Of a stretch of DNA of 64,000 nt, positions 1 to 11,390 are shown in pieces. The stretch comes from Propionivibrio sp. (GTDB lineage Bacteria; Pseudomonadota; Gammaproteobacteria; Burkholderiales; Rhodocyclaceae). The stretch covers positions 1 to 64,000 of the forward strand of contig NZ_JAPUVO010000117.1 in NCBI RefSeq assembly GCF_029255185.1, read 5' to 3'. A program made the position numbers and the translations under genes. Position 1 is the stretch's first letter; every line of letters starts with the position of its first letter. The notes beneath the pieces were generated by a model. That model did not search any database and was not told the origin of the DNA. It worked only from the letters and a program-made list of their open reading frames with translations.

Positions 1-154
1 AATCGGTTGTCATGCGGTAGCCAACCCGCGCATATCAGACTGATCAACCGTCGGCTTGCCGCCCGTTCTGCTACCCACACACTGGACGATGATCTAAAAC
101 TGGGTTCTTGGAAAACTTGACAGGTCAATACATATCAGTCGATTGACGCTTGCT
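1..154. other. Left edge, no gene recognised
   Basis: No open reading frame with recognisable coding character lies in these first bases. It is the region downstream of crcB, and any neighbouring gene lies outside the window. Confidence 0.5.
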
Positions 155-541
155 TCACGGTGAGTTTTTGAGCAGGTACACGGTACCGATTCCAGCGAAG
201 GTCATCAGCACCGATCCGACGACATGCGCCGCAACAGCACCAAGCGCCCAGGAAATTCGCCCCTGCTGCAACAGCATGGTGATCTCGGCGGAAAACGTTG
301 AAAACGTGGTCAGGCCACCGCAAAAACCGGTGATCACCAGTAGGCGCCATTCCGGCGAAATCGCCGAAAAGGTCGCGAAGAAAGCAAGGCTAATCCCGAC
401 GACATAGGCGCCGACCAAGTTGGCCGCAAGCGTCCCGGGAGGGATTGTTGGAAAGATGCTGTTGAGCTTGCTGCCAAGCTGCCAGCGCAACAGGGTGCCA
501 AGCACCGCGCCGAGACTGATCGCCAGGATCGATTTCCACAT
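155..541 (-). CDS. crcB: Fluoride exporter CrcB/Fluc
   Basis: A 128-residue integral membrane protein of the CrcB (Fluc) family, which forms a dual-topology dimeric fluoride channel in the inner membrane and lowers cytoplasmic fluoride. The sequence shows four hydrophobic segments, the family stretch [14 protein letters not shown] near residue 35-50 and the [13 protein letters not shown] signature near residues 72-84, whose Thr and Ser residues line the pore region. Length is normal for the family. The start [15 protein letters not shown] is the usual N-terminal helix. It is transcribed away from leuS, and a fluoride riboswitch-like sequence lies in its leader, which supports the function. 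Confidence 0.95.
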   Translation of the reverse strand: MWKSILAISLGAVLGTLLRWQLGSKLNSIFPTIPPGTLAANLVGAYVVGISLAFFATFSAISPEWRLLVITGFCGGLTTFSTFSAEITMLLQQGRISWALGAVAAHVVGSVLMTFAGIGTVYLLKNSP

Positions 542-589
542 CGCACTATCCTGATCACATGTTTAATCTGCGGACGAGCCACAGGAACA

Positions 590-642
590 GCGCCCGCCTT
601 GTGTCATGCCAACGGCCTAGGGAGGAATGCCATCTCCTGGCG
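590..642 (-). promoter_or_regulatory. Candidate fluoride riboswitch (crcB motif)
   Basis: On the minus strand the crcB leader contains GGAGATGGCATTCCTCC (about 622-638), the hallmark P1 and loop of the fluoride-sensing crcB motif known from Pseudomonas and many other bacteria. The downstream half is less canonical: I see no clean CUGAUG segment, only a GGCATGACAC stretch. The position, about 80 bases upstream of the exporter, fits a cis-regulator that turns on crcB when fluoride binds. Confidence 0.65.
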
Positions 643-705
643 GGGAATATACCACCGGCCCATGGGATTTGGAAACTCGCTTTGTCCTTTGACAAGGCTC
701 CTTCC

Positions 706-736
706 TTCCGGCCCGCTGTGGCAAACCGCGTATAAT
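706..736 (+). promoter_or_regulatory. Probable leuS promoter
   Basis: A perfect -10 hexamer TATAAT lies at 731-736, 34 bases before the leuS start. The -35 region is poor (TTCCGG near 706-711), so only the -10 element is firm. Confidence 0.5.
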
Positions 737-758
737 TCGCCGGTTAGTCTATTTCTGA

Positions 759-3419
<2,661 letters not shown>

Positions 3420-3438
3420 ATTGCCGAGGACTGCAAAG

Positions 3439-3948
3439 ATGCGCTCAACGCTGCGTTTAACTTTATTTGCTCTGGCCACAACGCTTGTCGCAGGCTGCGG
3501 CTTTCAATTGCGCGGCTCCTATGCTCTGCCCTACGAGAGTATTTTTATTGCCGGCCCCGACTATTCGCTGATCGTTGCCGGTTTGAAACGCGCCATCCGC
3601 TCCTCGGGTTCAACCCGTCTTGCCGAAACTGCCGGAGACGCGCAGGCGACCTTCCTGCCTACGGTGGACGCCAAGGAGCCGATCATTCTCTCGCTCTCCA
3701 GTGCCGGCCGCGTGCGTGAAAAACGGCTGCGTTATCGTTATGGCTACCGCATTGTTGATGATAAGGGGCGTGATCTGGTGCTGCCTGGAACGGTCGAGTT
3801 GAGTCGTGATCTGACCTATGCCGACTCCGACGTGCTGGCCAAGACCCAGGAAGAAGATCTGCTTTGGCGGGATATGGAAAACGATCTGGTGCAGCAGTTG
3901 ATGCGCCGACTGGCAGCCGTCAAACCAATGCCTCCGATGGTGGAGTAA
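3439..3948 (+). CDS. lptE: LPS-assembly lipoprotein LptE
   Basis: A 169-residue outer-membrane lipoprotein, the plug partner of LptD in inserting lipopolysaccharide into the outer leaflet. The N terminus is a lipoprotein signal peptide with lipobox LVAGC, giving lipidated Cys20, followed by GFQLRG, the hallmark start of mature LptE. The C terminus has the EEDLLWRDMENDLVQQLMRRL helix region usual in the family. It lies between leuS and holA in a tight operon-like run (19 and 6 bases), the expected context for lptE (formerly rlpB). Confidence 0.93.
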   Translation: MRSTLRLTLFALATTLVAGCGFQLRGSYALPYESIFIAGPDYSLIVAGLKRAIRSSGSTRLAETAGDAQATFLPTVDAKEPIILSLSSAGRVREKRLRYRYGYRIVDDKGRDLVLPGTVELSRDLTYADSDVLAKTQEEDLLWRDMENDLVQQLMRRLAAVKPMPPMVE

Positions 3949-3954
3949 AGCGGC

Positions 3955-4956
3955 ATGCAACTTAAGGGTGAGCAACTGGCAGCCCATCTTGAGCGTGATC
4001 TGAAGCCGGTCTATGTTGTCTATGGCGACGACCCATTGCTGGTCATTGAGGCGGCCGACACCATTCGCGCGGCGGCTCGCCATCGCGGTTTCGACGAGCG
4101 TGAAGTGCTCACCGCCATAGCCGGATTTAACTGGATTGAACTGCACCATGCGGCGGGTAATATGTCGCTGTTTGGCGGTCGGACACTGATCGATCTACGC
4201 ATTCCAACGGGCAAACCGGGGCGTGAGGGCGGCGCGGCAATTCAGGACTACTGCGCCAATCCCTCACCCGATGCTCTCTTGCTGGTGACCTTACCCGGGC
4301 TTGACTGGAGCGAAGAAAAAGCTGCCTGGCTGAAGGCGCTGGCCGAGGCCGGCGTTGCCGTCAAGCTGATTCCTCCCAATCTGGCTGAATTACCGGCGTG
4401 GATTTCCGGTCGCCTGCGCCGCCAGCGGCAGGGCGCGGATAACGAAGGGCTGCGCTTCATTGCCGAACGTGTCGAAGGTAACCTGTTAGCCGCACATCAG
4501 GAAATCCTCAAGCTTGGTCTGCTTTACCCGGTTGGCGAACTCACGCTGCAACAGGTGCAAGAGGCGGTGCTTAACGTTGCCCGCTACGACCTTGACGGTC
4601 TGCGCGAAGCGCTGCTGGCCGGCGATGTGGCGCGCCTGACCCGGACGCTGGACGGCTTGCAGCAGGAAGGCGAAGCGCCGCCCCTGGTGCTTTGGGCGAT
4701 GACTGAAGAAGTGCGGGCGTTAGCCCAGGTCAAAGCCGGTCTGCAACAGCGCCAGTCGGTCGATGTCATGCTCAAGGAGGTTCGCGTCTGGGGTGTGCGA
4801 CAACCGTTGTTCAAACGTGCCTTGCAACGCATCGATGCCCCCCGGGCCAATGCTGCTCTGGCGCATGCGGCGCTGATCGATCGGATGATCAAGGGAGCTG
4901 CCGGGGCCGGGGATGTGTGGGATGAGTTTTTGCGTCTCGGTCTGCGAATCTGCTGA
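3955..4956 (+). CDS. holA: DNA polymerase III delta subunit
   Basis: A 333-residue clamp-loader delta subunit that opens the sliding clamp during loading. The N terminus MQLKGEQLAAHLERDLKPVYVVYGDDPLLV is characteristic (residues 1-30), with the clamp-binding N-terminal domain, then the AAA-like middle and the helical collar domain ending in DEFLRLGLRIC. No Walker A motif is present, as expected for delta. It starts 6 bases after lptE. Length is normal. Confidence 0.95.
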   Translation: MQLKGEQLAAHLERDLKPVYVVYGDDPLLVIEAADTIRAAARHRGFDEREVLTAIAGFNWIELHHAAGNMSLFGGRTLIDLRIPTGKPGREGGAAIQDYCANPSPDALLLVTLPGLDWSEEKAAWLKALAEAGVAVKLIPPNLAELPAWISGRLRRQRQGADNEGLRFIAERVEGNLLAAHQEILKLGLLYPVGELTLQQVQEAVLNVARYDLDGLREALLAGDVARLTRTLDGLQQEGEAPPLVLWAMTEEVRALAQVKAGLQQRQSVDVMLKEVRVWGVRQPLFKRALQRIDAPRANAALAHAALIDRMIKGAAGAGDVWDEFLRLGLRIC

Positions 4957-4981
4957 CTGCCCCGGTCTGGCTCAATAACGG

Positions 4982-5215
4982 TTATTCCTTGCTGGCCGGC
5001 TCGTCAGGCGCCAGATGTTCCCACAGGCAGTCATCGCGCCATTTGGCTTCCTGGCTTAGGCCCTGGCAGCATTTGCCTTGTACCAGGCATTCGCCTTCGC
5101 AGCTTTCAGAGACGACGACCACTCGCAGTTCAGGATCGATCTCGCGCTCACCGTCCCAGTAGCTACAGGTTGCGCAAACTTTCACTTCAGCGGGGACAAT
5201 CAGTTTTGTAGTCAT
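4982..5215 (-). CDS. Small cysteine-rich conserved protein
   Basis: A 77-residue acidic soluble protein, MTTKLIVPAEVKVCATCSYW at the start. Cysteines come as CATC near the N terminus and as ESCEGEC and GKCC further on, suggesting a metal-binding fold such as a zinc ribbon. I do not recognise a named family. It is convergent with holA and divergent from proA. I chose ATG 5,215 rather than an upstream in-frame start, because the family-like core begins there and the extension overlaps the proA promoter region. Confidence 0.6.
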   Translation of the reverse strand: MTTKLIVPAEVKVCATCSYWDGEREIDPELRVVVVSESCEGECLVQGKCCQGLSQEAKWRDDCLWEHLAPDEPASKE

Positions 5216-5297
5216 GGTCCATACGTGCAAGATTTGATAGCGGTCAGAGTGCATCTCTTGCCAATGGTTCCGCTGAGGGTTTTGTTCGATCGCTGGC

Positions 5298-5303
5298 TAT
5301 AAT
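5298..5303 (+). promoter_or_regulatory. -10 element before proA
   Basis: A perfect TATAAT at 5,298-5,303, 31 bases upstream of the GTG start of proA. I find no good -35 at standard spacing. The start-proximal AGAAGGT (5,321-5,327) is the ribosome binding site. Confidence 0.4.
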
Positions 5304-5333
5304 CATGTTTTGGGCCCAGAAAGAAGGTCAGTC

Positions 5334-6590
5334 GTGGAACTCCAGCAGTATATGCAGCGTGTCGGGCGCCAGGCGCGCGAAGCTTCGCGTGTCATCGCCC
5401 GTGCCGACAGCCAGGTCAAGAACGAAGCACTGCGTGCCATCGCCACCGCCATCCGGCGCGAATCGGCTGCGCTGCTTGCCGCCAACCGGGAAGACCTGGT
5501 CGCCGCCCGCGCCGCTGGTCTCGAACCAGTCATGCTTGAGCGTCTGACGCTGTCCGAGAAAAGCGTTGCCGCCATGGCTGAAGGCGTCGAACAAGTGGCC
5601 TCGCTGCCCGACCCGGTGGGCGAAATCAGCGAACTGAAATTTCGCCCGAGCGGAATTCAGGTCGGCAAAATGCGCGTCCCGCTGGGCGTCATCGGCATCA
5701 TTTACGAAGCCCGTCCGAACGTGACGGCCGATGCCGCAGCACTGTGCCTGAAATCGGGTAACGCCGCCATTTTGCGCGGCGGTTCCGAAGCGATCCGCAG
5801 CAATCGCCTAATCGCCGCGCTGGTCCAGGAGGGGCTAGCCGCCGCAGGCCTGCCGGCCAACGTCGTGCAGGTGATCGACACCACCGACCGCGCCGCTGTC
5901 GGCCATCTGATCACCATGCGCGACTACGTCGATGTGATCGTTCCACGTGGCGGCAAAGGGCTGATTTCGCGCCTGCTGGCCGAGTCGCGGGTGCCGATGA
6001 TCCAGCATCTGGACGGCAACTGTCACGTTTATATCGACGACGATGCCGATGCCGACAAGGCGCTCTCCATCGTCGAGAACTCGAAGACGCAGCGCTACGG
6101 CACCTGTAACACCGCTGAATCCCTGCTGGTTGCACGTTCCGTCGCCGTTCGCCTGCTGCCGCCGATTGCGGCCATGCTGATGGGTAAAGGCGTCGAAATC
6201 CGTGGTTGCGCCGAAACGCAGGCGCTGGTCAGCGCAGCCAAGGCGGCGACCGAGGAGGACTACGCCAGCGAGTTCCTGGCGCCGATCATTTCGGTCAAGG
6301 TGGTGACTGGCCTTGGCGAGGCGATTGAGCACATCAATCGTTACGGATCGCATCACACCGAAACGATTGTCAGTGAGAACTACGCCAACGCAATGCGTTT
6401 CCTGCGCGAGGTCGATTCAGCATCGGTCATGGTCAACGCCTCGACGCGCTTTGCCGACGGTTTTGAATACGGCCTCGGTGCGGAAATCGGCATCTCGACC
6501 GACAAGATACACGCCCGTGGCCCGGTCGGGCTTGAGGGGCTGACCAGTCAGAAATGGATCGTGCTCGGCAATGGACAGGTACGTAGCTAA
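5334..6590 (+). CDS. proA: Gamma-glutamyl phosphate reductase
   Basis: A 418-residue NADPH-dependent reductase that converts gamma-glutamyl phosphate to glutamate-5-semialdehyde, the second step of proline synthesis. Family motifs include [24 protein letters not shown], the catalytic cysteine segment [13 protein letters not shown], and the C-terminal [22 protein letters not shown] chose GTG 5,334 ([11 protein letters not shown]) because a ribosome binding site precedes it and the family N terminus fits; the in-frame ATG at 5,310 falls next to the -10 box. No proB is nearby in the window. Confidence 0.95.
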   Translation: MELQQYMQRVGRQAREASRVIARADSQVKNEALRAIATAIRRESAALLAANREDLVAARAAGLEPVMLERLTLSEKSVAAMAEGVEQVASLPDPVGEISELKFRPSGIQVGKMRVPLGVIGIIYEARPNVTADAAALCLKSGNAAILRGGSEAIRSNRLIAALVQEGLAAAGLPANVVQVIDTTDRAAVGHLITMRDYVDVIVPRGGKGLISRLLAESRVPMIQHLDGNCHVYIDDDADADKALSIVENSKTQRYGTCNTAESLLVARSVAVRLLPPIAAMLMGKGVEIRGCAETQALVSAAKAATEEDYASEFLAPIISVKVVTGLGEAIEHINRYGSHHTETIVSENYANAMRFLREVDSASVMVNASTRFADGFEYGLGAEIGISTDKIHARGPVGLEGLTSQKWIVLGNGQVRS

Positions 6591-6621
6591 AGCACTTGCA
6601 ACAACACCCGCAGGGGGCAGC

Positions 6622-7113
6622 ATGAAAAATTTGATGCGCGCGCCGGTCAGTGAGACCTATCAGGCGATCGTCGCCGCCCCAAGTTTCTGCCTCGGGCTGC
6701 GCGGTGACGACTGCGAACTTCATTCCCTTGTCTATCTCGAACCCGGCCCCGAAGTGCCGCCAAGGAACCCTTTAGCGGCGGAAGCCGCGCGCCAGTTGCG
6801 CGCTTATCTGATTGATCCCGGTTTTATCTTCGAACTGCCGCTGCGGCCCTCGGGAACCGCCTTTCAGCGGCGTGTCTGGGAACAGATTATCGCGATTCCC
6901 AGTCGTCAGACGAAGAGCTACGGTGAACTGGCCAGGATCCTGCACAACGCGCCACGGGCGGTCGGCCAGGCCTGCGGCGCCAACCCTTTTCCACTCATCG
7001 TGCCCTGCCATCGGGTGATCGCCACCGGCGGCGGACTGGGTGGTTTTGCCCGGCAGCGCGGCGGCTTTCTGCTTGACGTCAAGCGTTGGCTGCTGGCTCA
7101 TGAAGGACACTGA
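6622..7113 (+). CDS. ogt: Methylated-DNA--protein-cysteine S-methyltransferase
   Basis: A 163-residue suicide DNA repair protein of the Ogt/MGMT family, which moves alkyl groups from O6-alkylguanine to its own cysteine. The active-site motif PCHRV lies near residue 135, preceded by RAVGQACGANP and followed by GGLGGFA, all diagnostic. ATG 6,622 is preceded by GGGGGCAG; an earlier in-frame start at 6,571 would overlap proA and is less likely. The 3' end overlaps xerD by 14 bases, so the two are probably cotranscribed. Confidence 0.9.
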   Translation: MKNLMRAPVSETYQAIVAAPSFCLGLRGDDCELHSLVYLEPGPEVPPRNPLAAEAARQLRAYLIDPGFIFELPLRPSGTAFQRRVWEQIIAIPSRQTKSYGELARILHNAPRAVGQACGANPFPLIVPCHRVIATGGGLGGFARQRGGFLLDVKRWLLAHEGH

Positions 7114-8014
7114 AACGGGTGTGGACGCACAGACGGAGATTGATGCCTTCTGCGACACCCTATGGCTGGAGGATGGGTTGGCCAAGGCGTCGCTGTCCAG
7201 TTATCGCAGCGACCTGATCCATTTGTCGACCTGGCTGCGTGAGCAGGAACTGGCTTCGCTTTGCCAGGCCGATGAGCCGGCGCTTACGCACTTTGTCGCC
7301 ACGCTCTCGCACACTCTGCGCGCCACATCGCAGGCGCGCTACATTTCTACCCTGCGCCGCTTCTATCGTTACCTGCTGGCGCATGGGCGCATCAGTGCCG
7401 ATCCGACGCTGAAGATCGCTATGCCGGTCAAACCCTCACGTCTGCCGAAGGTGCTTTCCGAAGTGCAGGTTGAGGCTCTGCTCGCTGCGCCACGAGTTGA
7501 CACCAGCCTTGGTTTGCGCGACCGGGCCATGCTCGAAACACTTTATGCCACCGGCTTGCGTGTTTCGGAACTGGTCGGGCTGAAGCTGCACGAAGTGAAT
7601 TTTGACATGGGCGTCGTCCGGGTGTTCGGCAAGGGCAGCAAAGAGCGCCTGGTGCCTCTTGGCGAGGACGCCATCGCCTGGCTGCGGCGCTATCTTGCGC
7701 AAGGCCGCCCAGCACTGCTCGAGCGGCAGCAAAGCGATGATCTCTTCGTTACCACACGCGGATCGGCAATGACGCGCCAGGCCTTCTGGTACCTGATCAA
7801 GCGCTATGCTCGGCTGATCGGAATGGATGACGCACGACTGTCGCCGCATGTCATGCGGCACGCTTTCGCCACGCATCTGCTCACCCATGGCGCCGACCTG
7901 CGGGTGGTTCAGTTGCTTCTCGGGCACTCCGATATTTCGACGACGCAGATTTACACGCACATTGCCCGCGAACGGCTCAAGTCCTTGCATGCCCAGCACC
8001 ACCCGCGCGGCTGA
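7100..8014 (+). CDS. xerD: Tyrosine recombinase XerD
   Basis: A 304-residue chromosomal tyrosine recombinase that resolves chromosome dimers at dif with XerC and FtsK. An N-terminal SAM-like core-binding domain is followed by the catalytic domain. The catalytic residues are in GLRVSELVGL (Arg), GKGSKERLVPLG (Lys), SPHVMRHAFATHLL (His and Arg), LGHSDISTTQIYTH (His and the nucleophilic Tyr). Length and C terminus ARERLKSLHAQHHPR match XerD. It belongs to the core genome rather than to the accessory elements to the right. Confidence 0.93.
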   Translation: MKDTETGVDAQTEIDAFCDTLWLEDGLAKASLSSYRSDLIHLSTWLREQELASLCQADEPALTHFVATLSHTLRATSQARYISTLRRFYRYLLAHGRISADPTLKIAMPVKPSRLPKVLSEVQVEALLAAPRVDTSLGLRDRAMLETLYATGLRVSELVGLKLHEVNFDMGVVRVFGKGSKERLVPLGEDAIAWLRRYLAQGRPALLERQQSDDLFVTTRGSAMTRQAFWYLIKRYARLIGMDDARLSPHVMRHAFATHLLTHGADLRVVQLLLGHSDISTTQIYTHIARERLKSLHAQHHPRG

Positions 8015-8070
8015 AGCGTCAGCGCATCTGTTATCCTTTGCCAGGAATATCGTGTTTCAGGAGTATTAGC

Positions 8071-8559
8071 ATGCGATCCGAAAACGCCCCGGAAACTCCG
8101 GCGACAAAATTTTTGCAGCAACATGGCATCGCCCACTCCAATCATCTCTACGACTACGAAGAGCATGGCGGGACAAAAATATCGTCGCGCGAACTCAATG
8201 TCGACGAGCATGCGGTGGTCAAGACGCTGGTGATGGAAGACGAATCCGGGACGCCCCTGATCGTGTTGATGCATGGCGATTGCAAAGTGTCGACCAAGGA
8301 ACTGGCGCGCCAAATCGGCTGCAAGAAGATCGAACCGTGCAAGCCGGAAGTCGCCAACCGGCATACCGGTTTTCTGGTCGGTGGTACCAGCCCGTTCGGA
8401 ACCAAAAATAAAATGCCGATATGCATCGAGAAAAGCATCCTCGATTTGCCTCTGATCTACATCAACGGCGGCCGCCGTGGCTATCTGGTCGGCGTGCATC
8501 CGCACGATCTGCTGCGCGCGCTGTTGCCGAAAATTGTGCAGGTCGCGTTAAAGGGCTGA
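8071..8559 (+). CDS. ybaK: Cys-tRNA(Pro)/Cys-tRNA(Cys) deacylase YbaK/EbsC
   Basis: A 162-residue trans-editing protein of the YbaK/ProX superfamily, which hydrolyses Cys-tRNA(Pro) and so guards proline codons. Motifs include the conserved Lys in HAVVKTLV, then KKIEPCKPEV and GGTSPFGTK, which build the editing pocket. The start ATG 8,071 follows TTTCAGGAGTATTAGC, with GGAG as ribosome binding site. It ends 14 bases from folB, which comes from the other strand. Confidence 0.9.
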   Translation: MRSENAPETPATKFLQQHGIAHSNHLYDYEEHGGTKISSRELNVDEHAVVKTLVMEDESGTPLIVLMHGDCKVSTKELARQIGCKKIEPCKPEVANRHTGFLVGGTSPFGTKNKMPICIEKSILDLPLIYINGGRRGYLVGVHPHDLLRALLPKIVQVALKG

Positions 8560-8572
8560 GAAGATCAGCCAA

Positions 8573-8929
8573 TCAGCTCGTTACGCCGCGTTCGATCACG
8601 ACGCCGATACGTCGAACGCCGCGCATCACGCCCAATTTGGCGATTGAGACACGTACCCAGGTGGCGCCGAACTCTTCGAGCAGAAGTGTGGCTACGTACT
8701 CGGCCAGCTTTTCGAGCAGGTTGAAGTGTCGCGTCTCCAATTCATTGCGCAGGCGATCAACGACAACGGCATAGTTGATGGTGTCGCCAACATCGTCGCT
8801 GGCCCCGGCGCCGGCAGTGGAGATACCGATCTGCAAGGAGATCTCGACCGTCTGGGGAACCGCCTTTTCGCGCGGGTAAATCCCGATCAGGGTCGATAGG
8901 TGAAGGTCGTCGATAAAGATGATGTCCAT
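8573..8929 (-). CDS. folB: Dihydroneopterin aldolase
   Basis: A 118-residue enzyme of the folate pathway that cleaves 7,8-dihydroneopterin to 6-hydroxymethyl-dihydropterin and glycolaldehyde. The N terminus MDIIFIDDLHLSTLIGIYPREK matches FolB, with the conserved Tyr and Glu of the GIYPxE segment. Further motifs are DTINYAVV (TIDY-like) and ETRHFNLLEKLAEYVATLLL. It is convergent with ybaK and divergent from plsY, a pairing (folB with plsY) common in proteobacteria. Confidence 0.93.
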   Translation of the reverse strand: MDIIFIDDLHLSTLIGIYPREKAVPQTVEISLQIGISTAGAGASDDVGDTINYAVVVDRLRNELETRHFNLLEKLAEYVATLLLEEFGATWVRVSIAKLGVMRGVRRIGVVIERGVTS

Positions 8930-9043
8930 GTGGGAGAGGGTCTGGGCGGTGTAGAATTGCCGGTCGGGCGGAAAGACCTAACCCGATAGTGTGCGCATTC
9001 TAACCCAGGCTGTCAGCCATCCTTCCAGTTTACGGAATTCCCC

Positions 9044-9670
9044 ATGTCCAATGCCCTGATCGCTCTATTAGCCGTGCTTATGGCCTATCTCTTGGGATCC
9101 GTCCCGTTTGCCGTGGTCTGCAGTCGGTTTTTTGGATTGGCTGACCCGCGCAGCTATGGTTCAAAGAATCCAGGCGCGACCAACGTCCTGCGCAGCGGCA
9201 ACAAGGCTGCTGCCGCAACAACCCTGTTCGGGGATATGGCCAAGGGCTGGTTGGCGGTTTTTCTGGCCCAGACCTATGGCCCTGATTACGGTTTCGAAGA
9301 GAGTTTCGTCGGCTTCGTCGCGCTGGCCGTCTTTTTTGGGCATCTGTACCCGATATTCCTGAAATTCAAGGGTGGAAAAGGCGTAGCCACCGCTGCTGGC
9401 GTGTTGCTGGCCATCGATCCACGGCTTGGTCTGGCAATCTTCGCCAGCTGGCTGTTGATTGCCACCCTGCTGCGCTACTCTTCGTTGGCGGCACTGGTTT
9501 CAGCGGCGGCGGCACCGCTTTTCGCTTTTTTTCTCTGGGGCAGCGATGTCAGGTTGCTGGCCGTCGGGATCATTGCCATGGCCTTGATCGGCAAGCACTG
9601 GCAGAACCTGCAACGGCTGATGGCGGGAACCGAGCCGAAGATCGGCGCCGGTAAAAGATCAGCCCGTTAA
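9044..9670 (+). CDS. plsY: Acyl-phosphate:glycerol-3-phosphate acyltransferase PlsY
   Basis: A 208-residue inner-membrane enzyme that makes lysophosphatidate from acyl phosphate and glycerol-3-phosphate, the first step of phospholipid synthesis. Motif 1 is YLLGSVPFA near the N terminus, then [13 protein letters not shown] (phosphate-binding) and [19 protein letters not shown], all catalytic signatures. Several hydrophobic segments are visible. Its 3' end overlaps the 3' end of tsaD by 12 bases in convergent orientation. Confidence 0.95.
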   Translation: MSNALIALLAVLMAYLLGSVPFAVVCSRFFGLADPRSYGSKNPGATNVLRSGNKAAAATTLFGDMAKGWLAVFLAQTYGPDYGFEESFVGFVALAVFFGHLYPIFLKFKGGKGVATAAGVLLAIDPRLGLAIFASWLLIATLLRYSSLAALVSAAAAPLFAFFLWGSDVRLLAVGIIAMALIGKHWQNLQRLMAGTEPKIGAGKRSAR

Positions 9671-10684
9671 TTCGGCCAACGGCCAGCGTGGCCGCACGGC
9701 GAAGGCGCCAGCCGGCTTGATCGAGCATCCAGCCTGAAAGCGCAAGGCGCCAGCCAGGGCGATCATGGCGCCGTTATCGGTACAGAACTCAAGCTCGGGG
9801 TAGAAAACGGAAATTCCCAGGCGTGCCGCTTGCGCATTGAGCTGACGGCGCAGTTCGCGGTTGGCGCCAACGCCACCGGCGACGACCAGCCGCTTCAGAC
9901 CGCTTTGCCGCACGGCGTGCATCGACTTGCTGACCAGCACGTCGATGATGGCATCCTGAAAGCCGCGTGCGATATTGGCGCGCTGCTGCTCGTCGAGATT
10001 CCCCATCTCGCGCACCTTGGTTAGCACAGCCGTTTTAAGGCCGCTAAAGCTGAAGTCGAGGTCGCCGGAATGCAGCATCGGGCGCGGCAGTTTTACCGTG
10101 TCCGGCTGCCCGTGCTCGGCCAGTTCGGCCAGCGCCGGGCCACCGGGGTAGGGCAGGCCAAGCAATTTGGCGGTCTTGTCAAAGGCTTCGCCGGCTGCGT
10201 CGTCAAGCGTCTCACCGAGCAACTGGTACTCGCCAACACCGGTAACACGCATCAACTGACTGTGTCCGCCCGAGACCAGGAGCGCGATGAACGGGAAACA
10301 CGGCGGTGTGCGCGACAGTAGTGGCGATAATAAATGACCTTCGAGGTGGTGTACCGGCACCGTCGGGATGCCCAGTGAGGCCGCCAGCCCTTCGGCAAAC
10401 GCAGCGCCAACCAGCAAGGCACCTGCCAGTCCGGGGCCCTGCGTGTAGGCGACGGCCGCAAGCTCGGTGAGCGAGTGGCCGCTATCGCGCATTACCTTAC
10501 GCAGCAAAGGCACGGCGCGCCGGATGTGGTCGCGCGAGGCCAGCTCCGGGACGACGCCACCGTATTCTCGGTGCATAAGAATCTGAGAGTGCAGGGCGTG
10601 TGCAAGGAGAAGGCCGCCAGCGTCGGGGCTGTAGAGCGCAATCCCCGTTTCGTCGCAAGAGGATTCAATTCCAAGAATCAGCAT
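9659..10684 (-). CDS. tsaD: tRNA N6-adenosine threonylcarbamoyltransferase TsaD
   Basis: A 341-residue Kae1/Qri7-type protein that transfers the threonylcarbamoyl group to A37 of ANN-decoding tRNAs together with TsaB and TsaE. The N terminus [16 protein letters not shown] (start 10,684), the metal-binding HHLEGH, the nucleotide-binding LVSGGHSQL and the C-terminal [17 protein letters not shown] are all diagnostic. I preferred the ATG at 10,684 to an upstream start that would add a non-conserved extension. It is the last core gene before the accessory region. Confidence 0.96.
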   Translation of the reverse strand: MLILGIESSCDETGIALYSPDAGGLLLAHALHSQILMHREYGGVVPELASRDHIRRAVPLLRKVMRDSGHSLTELAAVAYTQGPGLAGALLVGAAFAEGLAASLGIPTVPVHHLEGHLLSPLLSRTPPCFPFIALLVSGGHSQLMRVTGVGEYQLLGETLDDAAGEAFDKTAKLLGLPYPGGPALAELAEHGQPDTVKLPRPMLHSGDLDFSFSGLKTAVLTKVREMGNLDEQQRANIARGFQDAIIDVLVSKSMHAVRQSGLKRLVVAGGVGANRELRRQLNAQAARLGISVFYPELEFCTDNGAMIALAGALRFQAGCSIKPAGAFAVRPRWPLAELTG

Positions 10685-10871
10685 GGGCGGCATTCTAACC
10701 TGACGTGCGCCAGCGCCAAGCAAAAGAAACAACAAAGTCTGGCCCTCCGCTGGTCAGGGCAATCGATTACGCAAATGTCATAAGCCAACGCATAAAAACT
10801 TTTACGATCAGAAACTTATTGATCAAGCAAATATGACCTGAACAATATGTGCCTTACGCCATGATGAAGCC

Positions 10872-11066
10872 ATGGGTAACCTGGCGATGATCGAGGCAAA
10901 ATTTCAAGCGCTGTCTGGACGGCTGGATGAAGCGGCGTTGCGCATGTGGGCAGCCACTGAAGCACGTAGCCTTGGACGTGGAGGCGTTAGCGCCGTGGCC
11001 AAGGACGCGAATCTGTTACGCGATCTTGATGCACTGGCCGAGCCCACCTCGCGCGGCGATCCGATG
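10872..11066 (+). pseudogene. ISAzo13-family transposase, N-terminal remnant
   Basis: The reading frame matches the N terminus of ISAzo13-like transposases: a KFQALSGRLDEAALRMWAATEA helix, LGRGGVSAVAK, then a jump to LLRDLDALAEPTSRGDPM. In intact members a helix-turn-helix lies between these two blocks, so an internal deletion is likely, and everything after GDPM is missing. At that point the sequence runs into an oppositely oriented hsdM fragment. A dead insertion sequence end. Confidence 0.7.
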
Positions 11067-11189
11067 GGGCCGGAGTATTCCTGCGCCTTGAGGCCGGAAT
11101 TGGCGCGGAGCTGGTCGGCGGCGTCCCACAGGCGCTTTTCAAGCAAGGTGGAAGCGGCGTCTTTTACTGAAGGGGCGATCCATTGCATG
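11063..11189 (-). pseudogene. Type I restriction HsdM, N-terminal fragment
   Basis: Reading the minus strand from ATG 11,189 gives MQWIAPSVKDAASTLLEKRL then WDAADQLRANSGLKAQEYSGPI, the N-terminal helical region of one HsdM subfamily. It is broken at 11,063, exactly where the transposase remnant of the other strand ends. Only about 42 codons survive. It differs from both intact HsdM proteins at 57-60 kb, so it is the scar of another restriction system. Confidence 0.7.
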
Positions 11190-11306
11190 CGGCTGATTCT
11201 TTCGGTTGCCGGTGACGGCCAAAACATTCGCTGGAGTTATTGGAGATCGGTCATTGTATGAGACCACCTCGTTGAGTCAATCCTTTGTCATGTAGTGTAG
11301 GCAAGA

Positions 11307-11341
11307 AAAAAGCCCCAACCGGTTAGTGTTGGGGCTTGATC
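11307..11341. terminator. Bidirectional rho-independent terminator
   Basis: GCCCCAACC and GGTTGGGGC-type arms (with a TTAGTGTT side) flanked by an A-run on one side and T-run on the other. The same layout, CCACCAGATC followed by a GCCCCAAC stem, recurs after the intron-containing tRNA at 60.1 kb. Confidence 0.6.
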
Positions 11342-11390
11342 TGGTGGCGTGCAGTTTGCTACCGAACGACTCGCTGTTGGGGCCAATGAG
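11342..11390 (-). repeat. 49-bp direct repeat, copy A
   Basis: This 49-bp stretch matches 13,634-13,682 at 44 of 49 positions, in the same orientation. On the minus strand it reads into CCACCA followed by a terminator. It overlaps the 3' end of the DUF1524 remnant. Confidence 0.75.

Noticed and set aside
7100..8014. XerD as the integrase of the element
   Set aside because: Its length, motifs and position between core genes fit chromosomal XerD; the element has two recombinases of its own.
10872..11261. A single 129-residue plus-strand gene
   Set aside because: Only the first 65 residues resemble a transposase; the rest is the antisense of an hsdM fragment.
11342..11390. CCACCA end suggesting a tRNA or tmRNA 3' end in the 49-bp repeat
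   Set aside because: No T arm or acceptor pairing can be built upstream of CCACCA in either copy, and one copy is coding-like sequence of the DUF1524 remnant.
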